A program made the translations under genes and the position numbers. The notes below the pieces were generated by a model, which saw only the letters and a program-made list of their open reading frames with translations, did no database searches and had not been told where the DNA came from. From positions 9,391,132 through 9,455,131 of the forward strand of contig OY755242.1 of the NCBI GenBank assembly GCA_963576725.1: a DNA stretch of 64,000 bases, written 5' to 3'. Shown one piece after another: positions 20,878 to 31,897 of this stretch. The DNA comes from Azorinus chamasolen. Its lineage: Eukaryota > Mollusca > Bivalvia > Cardiida > Solecurtidae. Position 1 is the stretch's first letter. Every line of letters starts with the position of its first letter.

Positions 20878-23616
20878 AGCTCACCAGAGCACAAAGTGCT
20901 CAAGGTGAGCTTTTGTGATACCCCTGTGTCCGGCGTCCGTCTGTCCGTCAACAATTTCAAACGACTTCTTCTTTGAAACCGACTGCCCAATTGTAACCAA
21001 ACTTGGTCAGATACATACTGTTGGTGGGTGCTTCAAAAGTTGTTAAAAGATAGTGGGTGGGGCCATTGGTCTTGTTGCCATGGCAACCGTACACAATATC
21101 TAGAAAAATCTTCTTCTCCAGAATGACTTGTCCGATTTGAATATAGTTTTCACCAAAATGTTTCTCAGTTGATAGACTTCAAAAGTTGTTAAAAAATTTT
21201 GATCCGGCAAAAAACATAGCCGCCAGAGGGCGTGGTCATTTTTTCTGTATATGGTAATATGGAATTTTTATCTCACCAGAGCACAAAGTGCTCAAGGTGA
21301 GCTTTTGTGATACCCCTGTGTCCGGCGTCCGTCTGTCCGCACTTACCATTGGGTAGTTGTGTGACTTTTTCTAACTAGTCGCACAAGTAAAATCATTTAC
21401 CTGGCCATCTCTTGTGACATTAACCTGGCCATTTCTTGTGACATTAACCTGGCCAGTTGTGGGACATAGGGTTAGGGTTAGGGTTAGCTTCCAGATCATT
21501 CTATTCCAAAGTTAGAGCCAAAAATAGTTTTACTTGTGGGACTAGTCCCACAAGAAAAGATCAAAGGAAAAAGTCACACAACTACCCATTTGTTAGTCTG
21601 TCCGTCTGTCCGTCAACAATTTCAAACGACTTCATCTCTGAAACCGACTGCCTAATTGTAACCAAACTTGGTCAGATACACACTGTGGGTGGGGGCTTCA
21701 AAAGTTGTTAAAAGATAGTGGGCGGGGCCATCAGTCTTGTTGCCATGGCAACCAGACACAATATCTAGAAAAATCTTCTTCTCCAGAATGACTTGTTGGA
21801 TTTGAATATAGTTTTCACCAAAATGTTTCTCAGTTGATAGACTTCAAAAGTTGTTAAAAGAATTTTGATCGGGCAAAAAACATGGCCGCCAGAGGGCGTG
21901 GTCATTTTTTCCATATATGGTAATTTTCATTGGAAAATCTTTAAAAATCTTCTTCTCTGAAACTGTAAGGCCTAGACCTTTGATATTCGGTGTGTAGCAT
22001 GATCTTATGGTCCTCTACAAATATTGTTCAAATTATGACACCCGGGCCAAAAATGGCCCCGCCCATGGGCTTATCAGTTTTTCATAGGAAAATCTTTAAA
22101 AATCTTCTTCTCTGAAACTGTAAGGCCTAGATCTTTGATATTTGGTATGTAGCATGATCTTATGGTCCTCTACAAATATTATTCAAATTATGACCCCCGG
22201 GCCAAAAATGGCCCAAGGGCTTATCAGTTTTTCATAGGAAAATCTTTAAAAATCTTCTTCTCTGAAACTGTAAGGCCTAGACCTTTGATATTCGGTATGT
22301 AGCATGATCTTATGGTCCTCTACAAATATTGTTCAAATAATGACCCCTGGGCCAAAAATGGCCCCGCCCAAGGGCTTATCAGTTTTTCATTGGAAATTTT
22401 TTAAAAATCTTCTCTAAAGCTGTAAGGCCTAGACCCTTGATATTTAATATGTAGCATGATCTTATGGTCCTCTACAAAGATTGTTCAAATTATGACCCCC
22501 CGGGCCAAAAATGGCCCCGCCCAAGGGCTTATCAGTTTTTCAAAGGAAATTCTTTAAAAATCTTCTTCTCTGAAATTGTATGGCCTAGACCTTTGATATT
22601 TGGTATGTAGCATGAACTTATGATCCTCTACAAATATTGTTCAAATTATGACCCCCGGGCCAAAAATAGCCCCGCCCAAGGGCTAATCAGTTTTTCATAG
22701 GAAAATCTTTAAAAACCTTCTGTTCTCAAACTGTAAGGCCTACACCTTTGTTATTTGGTATGTAGCATGATCTTATAGTCCTCAACAAAAGTGGTTCAAA
22801 TTATGACCCCCGGGCCTCAAATGGCCCCGCCCAAGTGCTTATCAGTTTTTCATAGGAAAATCTTTAAAAATCTTCTGTTCTCAAACTGTAAAGCCTAGAC
22901 CTTTGATATTTGGCATGTAGCATGATCTTATGATCCTCTATAAATATTGTTCAAATTATGACCCCAGGGCCAAAAAATGGCCCCCCCCCCCAAGGGGTTA
23001 TCAGTTTTTCATAGGAAAATCTTTAAAAATCTTCTTCTCTGAAGCTGTAAGGCCTAGACCTTTGATATTTAATATGTAGCATGATCTTATGGTCCTCTAC
23101 AATTGTTTTTCAAATTATGACCCCCGGGCCAAAAATGGCCCGCCCAAAGGCTTATCAGTTTTCTATAGGAAAATCTTTAAAAATCTTCTGAAACTGTAAG
23201 GCCTAGACCTTTGATATTTGGTATATGTAGCATGATCTTATGGTCCTCTACAAGTATTGTTCAAATTATGACCCCCGGGCCAAAAATGCCCCGCCCAAGG
23301 GCTTATCAATTTTTCATTGGAAAATCTTTAAAAATCTACTGAAACGGTAAGGCCTAGACCATTGATATTTGGTATGACTAACATGCTCTAATGGTCCTCT
23401 ATAAATAAGTAGCTGTGGCTTGTGGTCCTCTGCCAAGAATGTTTAACTTACGACCCTGACCACTGGGCGAAACTTGGCCCTGCCTCAGGGCTTATCAGTT
23501 TTTTATTGGAAAAATATGAAATATTATTTTTATCTGAAACCATAAGGCATAGACCATTAATGAACCCCCCTGGAGTTATCTCAGGTGAGCGCTTCAGGGC
23601 CTCATGGCCCTCTTGT
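20878..23616 (+). mobile_element. Inner B-type element in the T run of the outer one
   Basis: 5' hairpin AGCTCACC..GGTGAGC at 20878, CCGGCGTCCGTCTGTCCG, an opening unit of about 330 bases (GACTGCCCAATTGTAACC, TTGCCATGGCAACC, GCCGCCAGAGGGCGTGG), then the whole 5' end and opening unit repeated from 21270, then about nine B units. Ends CTCAGGTGAGCGCTTCAGG, CATGGCCCTCTTGT. Flanks: TCAGTTTTTT on the left, T and CATAGG on the right, against the unit phrase TCAGTTTTTCATAGG: five Ts plus two added. Confidence 0.82.
21351..21587 (+). mobile_element. 237-bp MITE with telomere-like core, copy 2
   Basis: Same inverted repeats, length and internal TTAGGG stretch as copy 1. It too sits in the CCGTCTGTCCG tract just after the 5' hairpin of a hairpin-ended element, though the two host elements belong to different families. 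Confidence 0.85.
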
Positions 23617-24606
23617 CATAGGAAAATCTTTAAAAACCTTCTTCTCTGAAACTGTAAGGCCTAGACCTTTGATATTTGGTATGTAGCATGATCTTATGGT
23701 CCTCTACAAAGATTGTTCAAATTTTGACCCCCGGGCCAAAAATGGCCCCGCCCTAGGGCTTATCAGTTTTTCATAGGAAAATCTTTAAAAATCTTCTTCT
23801 CTGAAACTGTAAGGCCTAGACCTTTGATATTTGGCATGCAGCATGATCTAATGGTCCTATACAAAGATTGTTCAAATTTTGACCCACGGGCCAAAAATGG
23901 CCCCGCCCAAGGGCTTATCAGTTTTTCATAGGAAAATCTTTAAAAATCTTCTACTCTGAAACTGTAAGGCCTAGACCTTTGATATTTGGCATGTAGCATG
24001 GTCTATTGGTCCTCTACAAAGATTGTTCAGATTATGACCCTGGACCGAAAATGGCCTCGCCCAAGGGCTTATCAGTTTTTCATAGGAAAATCTTTAAAAA
24101 TCTTTTTGTCTGAAACTGTTAGGCCTATACCTTTGATATTTGGAATGTAGCATGATGTAATGGTTCTCTACAAAGATTGTTCAAATTATGACCCCTGGGC
24201 CAATATGGCCCGCCCAAGGGCTTATCAGTTTTTCATAGGAAAATCTTTAAAAATCTTCTGAAACTGTAAGGCCTAGACCTTTGATGTTTGGTATGTAACA
24301 TGATTTAATGGTCCTATACAAATATGTAGCTTGGCTTTTGGTCCTCTGCCAAGAATGTTCAACTTACGACCCAGGCCTCTGGGCAAAACTTGGCCCTGCC
24401 TTGTGGCTTATCAGTTTTGCATGGGAAAAATATGAAATATTATTTTTCTCTGAAACCATTAGGCTTAGACCTTTAATTAATGGCATACTGCTTTGCCTTG
24501 TGGTTCTCTACCAGTGTTGTACAAATGATGACTTCTTGGTCAAAAATGGCCCTTCCCCTTGGATTATCTCAGGTGAGCGCTTCAGGGTCTCATGGCCCTC
24601 TTGTTT

Positions 24607-26088
24607 AGCTCACCAGAGCACAAAGTGCTCAGGGTGAGCTTTTGTGATTGCCTGATGTCCGTCGTCCGTCGCCAAGCGTCGTCCATCGTCCCACTTCAAC
24701 AATTTGAACCTTTAAAAATCTTCTCCTCTGAATCTACAGGGTTCTCAGCTTTCATCTTTTGTACATAGCATTACCTATAGGTTCTCTACAAACGTTATAT
24801 AAATTATGCCCCTGGGGTCAAAATAGGCCCCGCCCCAGGGGTTGGAAGTTTTCAATAGAAACATATAGTAAAACTTTGAAAATCTTCTCCTCTGAAACCA
24901 GAAGGTTCTCAGATTTCATATTTGGCACATAGCATCAAGTTCAGGTCCTCTACAAAAGTTATATAAATTATGACCCTGGGGTCAAAATTGGCCCCGCCCC
25001 AGGGGTGGGCAGTTTTCAAAAGAAACAAATAGTGAAATCTTTGAAAATCTTCTCCTTTGAAACTGGAAGGTTCTCAGCTTTCATATTTGGCACAGAGCAT
25101 CATGTTCATGTCCTCTACAAAAGTAATATAAATTTTGCCCCTGGGGTCATAATTGGTCATGCCCATGGGTGGGAAGTTTTCAATAGAAATATATAGTAAA
25201 CCTTTGAAAATCTCTCCTTTGAAACCAGAAGGTTCTCAGCTTTCATATTTGGCACATAGCATCATGTTCAGGTCCTCTACAAAAGTTATATAAATTATGG
25301 CCCTTGGGTCAAAATTGGCCCCGCCCCAGGGGTGGGCAGTTTTCAATAGAAACAAATTGTGGAAACTTTGAAAATCTTCTCCTCTGAAACTGGAAGGTTC
25401 TCAGCTTTCATATTTGGCACAGAGCATCATGTGCATGTCCTCTACAAGAAAGTTATATAAATTATACCCCTGCGGTCAAAATTGTCCCCGCCCCAGGGGT
25501 GGGCAATTTTCAATAGAAACATACAGTAAACCTTTGAAAATCTTCTCCTTTGAAACCAGAAGGATCTCAGCTTGCTTATTTGGTACATAGCATCATGTTC
25601 AGGTCCTCTACAAAAGTTATATAAATTATGCCCCTGGGGTTAAAATTGGCCCCACCCCAGGGGTGGGCAGTTTTCAATAGAAACAAATAGTGAAATCTTT
25701 GAAAATCTCCTCCTCTGAAACTGGAAGGCGCTCAGCTTTCATTTTTGGCACAGAGCATCATGTTCAGGTCCTCTACAAAGGTTGTATTAATTATGGCTCT
25801 GGGGTCAAAATTGTCCCTGCTCCAGGGGTGGGCAGTTTTCAAAGGAAACAAATATTGAAAACTTTGAAAATCTTCTTTTCTGAATCTGGAAAGTTCTCAG
25901 CTTTCATATTTGGCTCATTACGTCATTTTCAAATTCTCTACAAAAGTTATATAAATTATGCCCCTGGGGTCAAAATTGGCCCGCCCTAGGGCCGGCTAGT
26001 TTTCTATAGAAACATGTAGTGAAAACTTTGAAAATCTTCTCCTCTGATTTTCTGGTGAGCGCTTCAGGGCCATTCTGGCCCTCTTGTT
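24607..26088 (+). mobile_element. A-type array element, copy 4
   Basis: Begins one base after the terminal CTCTTGTT of the B-type element to its left. 5' hairpin, CCGTCGTCCGTCGCC tract, about nine A units, then TTTTCTGGTGAGCGCTTC, GGGCCA-TTC-TGGCCC, TCTTGTT. Confidence 0.88.
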
Positions 26089-26174
26089 TTAATTTTACTG
26101 TGAGAGGCATGCATACTCATTTCCAGAAGTTTCAACCTGTCATGGACATACTTGAAGGTCAAACTGGCTATTTT

Positions 26175-27580
26175 AGCTCACCAGAGTACTTTTATGCTCA
26201 GGGTGAGCTATTGTGATCGCCTGATTCCGTCGGTGTGCGTCGTCACTCGTCAACAATTTAAACCTTTAAAATCTTCTCCTCTGAATCTACAGGGTTCTCA
26301 GCTTTCATCTTTTGTACATAGCATCATCTTTAGGTCCTCTACAAAGTTATATAAATTATGCCCCTGGGGTCAAAATTGGTCCCACCCAAGGGGTGCCTTG
26401 TTTTCTATAGAATCATATAGTAAAACTTTGAAAATCTTCTCCTCTGAAACTGGAAGGTTCTTAGCTTTCATATTTGGCACATAGCATCATGTTCAGGTTC
26501 TTTACAAAAGTTATATGAATCATGCCCCAGGGGTCAAAATTGGCCCCACCCCAGGGGTGGCCGGCTTTCAATAGAAACATATAGTGAAAACTTTGAAAAT
26601 CTTCTACTCTGAAACTTTATCAGCTTTCATATTTTGATGAAAATCTTCTACTCTGAAACTTTATCAGCTTTCATATTTTGAACATTGCATCATGTTCAGG
26701 TTCTTTACAAAAGTTATATGAATTATGCCCCTGGGGTCAAAATTGGCCCCGCCCCAGGGGTGGCTGGTTTTCAATAGAAGCATATAGTGAAAACTTTGAA
26801 AATCTTCTCCTGAAAGTGGAAGGTTCTCAGCTTTCATATTTGGCACATAGCATCATGTTCATGTCTTTTACAAAAGTTATTTAAATTATGCCCCTTTGAA
26901 AATCTTCTCTTCTGAAACTGGAAGGTTCTCAGCTTTCATGTTTGGCACATATCATCATGTTCAGGTCCTCTACAAAAGTTATATAAATTGTGACCCAGGG
27001 GTCAAAACTGGCCCGACCCAAGGGTGGCCGGTTTTCAATAGAAACATAGTGAAAACTTTCAAAATCTTCTCTTGAAACTTGAAAGTTCTCAGCTTTCATA
27101 TTTTGCACATAGCATCATGTTTAGATCCTTACAAAAAAGTTATATAAATTATGCCCCTGGGGTCAAAATTGGCCCTGTCCCAGGGGTGCCTTGTTTTCTA
27201 TAGAAACATTTAGTAAAACTTTGAAAATCTTCTCCTCTGAAACTAGAAGGTTCTCAGCTTTCATATTTGGCACATAGCATCATGTTTCTCTAAAAAAGTT
27301 TTATTAATTATGCCCCTGGGGTCAAAATTGGCCCACCCCAGGGGTAGCCAGTTTTCAATAGAAACATATACTGAAAACTTGAAAGTTCTCAGCTTTCATA
27401 CTTGGCACACAGTATCATGTTCAGATCGTCTACAAAAACTGTATAAATTATGCCCCTGGGATCAAAATTGACCCTGCCCCAGGGTCGGCTAGTTTTCTAT
27501 AGAAACATATAGTGAAAACTTTGAAAATCTTCTTCTGATTGTCTGGTGAGCGATATCTAGGCCTTTCAGCCCCTTTTTTT
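26175..27580 (+). mobile_element. A-type array element, worn copy 5
   Basis: 5' hairpin with CCAGAGTACTTTTATGCTC in place of the usual inner stem, about nine A units of uneven length, end TCTGGTGAGCGATATCTAGG with a decayed hairpin (GCCTTTCAGCCCC) and a T run instead of TCTTGTT. Decay at the very end sets it apart from the neighbours. Confidence 0.75.
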
Positions 27581-28276
27581 TGTATCCAGCATTTATTGAT
27601 ATTTATAAGCGTTTAACAAACACATTTCTTTTGCAAAGATGTAATAGAAATATCTACTTTTAAAATTCAAGGGAACAATATAAAAAATAAATGAATGTAC
27701 ATGACTCTGTAACACCAATAATTTTCTCTTGATTTTGTTTCAGATGGATGAACTAGTGGAGAACTGTGGATAAAGAGGCATGGTGATCTATCTAAATGTT
27801 TTAATTCTAAATCAAACCATATCTTGTAGGTACTCAAGAGAGATGCTATCCTAAACCTTTTGAATGCACCAACCCAGTGCATTGGCATTTGCAAATAAGA
27901 AAGCTTCTAGAGGAACCCTCTGATCAGGATCAGCAATGTCAGTCAAATGCAAATCTAATCCATTTCAACGTATTGGACCATTAAACACTGATTGATCATT
28001 ATACACTAATGGACTATTAACCCTTTACCTGTTGCATATATTCAACAATGACATTATGAATATTAATTAGATTATTTTTGATAATTACATATGAACACAG
28101 TTATTGAATACCTACCATACATAATAATCACAAATAGTTGATGTGCAAGAGTTTGATGTAGATTTTGTATTTTTAGCGTCAGGAATTGCAGAATGAGTCC
28201 CCTTGAACTTTGTGTTGTTATTTGAGCATGTAACTTGGGTAGTGGGTATCACAGACTCCTTGAATTGGAATGTTAT
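27581..28276 (+). other. Unique sequence, no supported gene
   Basis: AT-rich. An acceptor-like CTTGATTTTGTTTCAG ends at about 27742 and is followed by ATGGATGAACTAGTGG and an early TAA. A nine-codon exon is too little to call. Confidence 0.4.
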
Positions 28277-28417
28277 TATGTCTCCCCCAGAATACTAGGA
28301 AGACATATTGATGCTGTGCGCTGCATCTATCTGTCTGTCCATCCGTCCGGATGTCCGTCTGTCTGTGCAATTGTAATTTGTCTGAGCAATTTCTCTAAAA
28401 CTTTTGATCGGATTTTT
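28277..28417 (+). mobile_element. 5' stub of a C-type element
   Basis: TATGTCTCCCCCAG and AGGAAGACATATTG form the 5' hairpin, followed by GTCTGTCCATCCGTCCGG. An A-type element cuts it at the T run GGATTTTT. Confidence 0.65.
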
Positions 28418-29475
28418 AGCTCACCAGAGCACTTTTGTGCTCAGGGTGAGCTTTTGTGATCGCCAGATGTCTGTCGTCTGTCGTCGGGCGTCAACAATTT
28501 GAACCTTTAAAAACTTCTAATTTATAAAAATTATGGCCCCTGGGTCAAAATTGGCCCGCCCCAGGGGTGGGCAGTTTTCAAAAGAAACAAATAGTGAAAT
28601 CTTTAAAAATCTCTTTTGAAACCAGAAGGTTCTCAGCTTTCATATTTGGCACAGAGCATCATGTTCAGGTCCTCTACAAAAGTTATATAAATTATGCCCC
28701 TGGGGTCAAAATTAGCCCGCCCCAGGGGTGGACAGTTTTCAATAGAAACAAATACATGTAGTGAAATCTTTGAAAATCTCCTCTGTAGCTGGAAGGCTCT
28801 CAGCTTTCATATTTGGCACAGAGCATTATGTTCAGGTCCTCAACAAATGTTATATAAATTATGGCCCTGGAGTCAAAATTGGCCCCATCCCAGGGGTGAG
28901 CAGTTTTCAATAGAAACAAATAGTGAAATCTTTGAAAATCTTCTCCTCTGAAACTGGAAGGCGCTCAGCTTTCATATATGGCACAGAGCATCATGTTTAG
29001 GTCCTATACAAAAGTTATATTAATTATGGCCCTGGGGTCAAAATTGTCCCTGCCCCAGGGGTGAGCAGTTTTCAATAGAGACAAATATTGAAAACTTTGA
29101 AAATCTTCTTCTCTGAATCTGGAAAGTTCTCAGCTTTCATATTTGGCACATAGCATCATGTATACATAGGTCCTCTACAAAAGTTATATGAATTATGGCC
29201 CTGGGGTCAAAATTGGCCCCACCCCAGGGGTGGGTAGTTTTCAGCAGAAACATATAGAGAAAACTTTGAAAATCTTCTCCTCTGAAAATGAAAGGTTCTC
29301 AGCTTTCATATTTGGCTCATAGCATCATGTTCAAGTCCTCTACAAAAGTTATATAAAGTATGCCCCTAGGGTCAAAATTGGCCCGCCCCAGGGCCGACTA
29401 GTTTTCTTTAGAAACATATAGTGAAATCTTTGAAAATCTTCTCCTCTAATTGTCTGCGAATCTGGCCCTCTTGTT
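28418..29475 (+). mobile_element. A-type array element, copy 6, shortened end
   Basis: 5' hairpin (inner arms AGCAC/GTGCT around TTTT), GTCGTCTGTCGTCGGGCG, six to seven A units. The end has lost GGTGAGCGC and half the hairpin (TTGTCTGCGAATCTGGCCC) but keeps TCTTGTT. Confidence 0.8.
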
Positions 29476-29923
29476 AATTACTTCTCATGAACAGACTCAA
29501 TAAAACCGAGTCTGCAATTTTCTCATTTGGCATTGCTACTTTTGATTTCGAAGGATCACCCACTTTCAGAATATTTATAGGTATCACACCTCAGCAAGAA
29601 TGTCATTGGCACTGTGCAGTTAAGGGTTTTGAATGTCTAAAATTAGTGGGGTTATATAGCTCACCTGGCACGAAGTGCCAAGGTGACCTTTGTGATCGCC
29701 CTGTGTCCGGCGGCGTCTGTCGTCCACATTTTATTCAAATGGCTTCTCCTCCTAAACCACTTTCACAGAAATGTACCTTGGGTGATATTCTATCAAATTG
29801 TCAAAAACATTACCCCTGGGCCAAATATGCCCCCGCCACGTGGCTTATCGGTTGTTTTTGTAAAAATCTTACTGAAACCACAAATCCTAGAACTTAGATA
29901 TTTGGTATGTAGCATCATCTAAT

Positions 29924-30580
29924 ATTTACATTCGCCCTGCAACGTCCTTATATAACCTTATTCTAAAAAGAAAGTTGCATTTTCCCATGAACGTTCATTT
30001 CAATACCGGTTTGAGTCGGTTCTCCTTTTCCCAGATTTCCGCTGGACAATTTACTGATTAAAATCTTGTATTCATTCTATATTTATAATATGTGTTTGGG
30101 ACTATTTTTCATACCATATATAGATCCTTGTCTATATGGGAAGGGAATAGATGATTGACACGTCTTCTTCTTTCACAATTTACTTCTCTCAATTCTCTCT
30201 TTGCGTACTACATTCAAACTCTATTAATCAATGTCTGTTCCCAAGCGACGTAACGTCAATTCCGTGTTATGTACACGTGACGTAAGGAGCGTTACCTCCA
30301 ACAATCCTACTACGTTAGAAACGAAACTGGCAACGACCTGATAGCGGCTATTACGTGACCAGTATATAATATTTAAAAAAAAATCCGTTGAAACATAAGA
30401 AATACAATGGAATATAAATATAAGAAATAAATGACGTGCTCCCGGTGTTCATGAGGTTATGCAACGCATAGCTTCACGAGCAAAGGTTCACGTGAAGCCC
30501 TTCGGGCTTCACTAACTTTGCTCGTAAAGCTATGCGTTGCATAACCTCATGAACACTGGGAGCACATCATTCATTTCTTA
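29924..30580 (+). mobile_element. 657-bp insertion ending in a large palindrome
   Basis: It breaks a B unit whose intact form reads CATCTAATGGT; the flanks fit a 3-base AAT duplication. The left part (29924-30420) is unique AT-rich sequence with ACGTAACGTCAATT and ACGTGACGTAAGG; the right part is the palindrome listed next. No terminal inverted repeat links the two ends, so the type is unknown. Confidence 0.55.
30421..30580. repeat. 160-base near-perfect palindrome
   Basis: Arms of about 77-80 bases meet at GAAGCCC-TTC-GGGCTTC (30494-30510). Outer ends are TAAGAAATAAATGACG and its counterpart CATCATTCATTTCTTA; inner landmarks GTGCTCCC, TGTTCATGAGG, ATGCAACGCATAGCTT pair across. Roughly nine in ten positions match. 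Confidence 0.9.
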
Positions 30581-31897
30581 AATGGTGCTCTACCAAGGTT
30601 GTTCAAATTATGACCTCCGGGCCAAAACTGGCCCCGCCCTGGGGCTTTTAGGTTTTACATACTTATATAGGAAAATCTTTAAAAATCTTCTACTCTGAAA
30701 CCACATACCCTAGAGCTTAGATATTTGGTATGAAGCATCACCTAATAGACCTCTATTAAGTTTGTTCAAATTACGACCCCCGGGCCAATAATGGCCCCAC
30801 CCCTAGTCTTACCAGTTTTAAAAAGACTTGTATAGGAAAATCTTTAAAAACCACATACCCTAGAGCTTAGATATTTGGTATGAAGCACCACCTAATCGAC
30901 CTCTACCAAGTCTGTTCAAATCATGACCCCTTGGCTAAAAATGGCCCCACCCCGGAGCTTATCAGTTGTTTTTGTAAAAAATCTTTAAAAATCTTCTTCT
31001 GAAACCGTAAGGCCTAGACCTTTGATATTTGGTATGTAGCATCATCTAATGGTACACTACAAAGATTGTTCAACTTATGACCCCTGGACCAAAAATTGCC
31101 CCGCCCCGGGCCTTATCAGTTTTTCATAGGAAAATCTGTAAAAATGTTCTTCTCTGAAACAGTGAGGCCTAGACCTTTGATATTTGGTATGGAGCATTAT
31201 CTAATGGCCCTCTACAAAGATTGTTCAAATTATTAACCCCGGACCAAAAATGGCCTCGCACCGGACATATCAGTCTTTTCATAGGAAAATCTTTAAAAGT
31301 CTTCTTCTCTGAAACCGTTAGGCCTTGATCTTTGATATTTGGCATGTAGCATCATCTAATGGCCCTCTACAAAGATTGTTCAAATTATTATCCCCCAGAT
31401 TAAAAATGGCCCCGCCCGGGGCTTATCAGTTTTTCATAAAAAAATCTTATACTCCGAAACTGTAAGGCCTAGACCTTTGGTATTTGGTATGTAGCATCAT
31501 CTAATGATTTTCTACCAAATTTGTTCAAATTGTGACCCCATGGCCAAAAGTGGCCCCGCCCAATGGCTTATCAGTTTTTTATAGGTAAGTCTTTAAAAAT
31601 ATTCTCCAAAACTGTACGGCCTAGACCTTTGAAATTTGGTATGTAGTATCATCTAATGATTTTCTACCAAGATTGTTCAAATTATGACCCCTGGACCAAA
31701 ATGGCCCGCCCCGAGCTTATCAGTTTTTCATAGGAAAATCTTTAAAACTCTCCTGTGAAATTGTAAAGGCCTGACCTTTGAAATTTATATGAAGCATCAC
31801 CTAATGTTCCTTTATTAAGATTGTTCAAATTTTAACCCCTAGGCCTAAAATTATGGCCCTTGGTTTCATGTTGGCCCCCAATCTGAAGCTGACTTAT

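Larger units (their letters stand above)
20505..24605 (+). mobile_element. Outer B-type hairpin-ended array element
   Basis: 5' hairpin with arms GCTCACCTGAGCC and GGCTCAGGTGAG around AAA, then GTCCGGCGTCCGGCG, an opening unit (CTACTGACCCAATTTTAACC) and B units of about 150 bp. It is broken at 20878 by an inner B-type element and resumes at 23617. Ends TCTCAGGTGAGCGCTTCAGG, CATGGCCCTCTTGTT. Confidence 0.82.

Noticed and set aside
27743..27772. Short terminal exon after TTGTTTCAG
   Set aside because: Nine codons only; too little to support.
20505..29475. CRISPR-like array
   Set aside because: Units of 150 bp are near-identical along their whole length with no unique spacers; eukaryotic setting.
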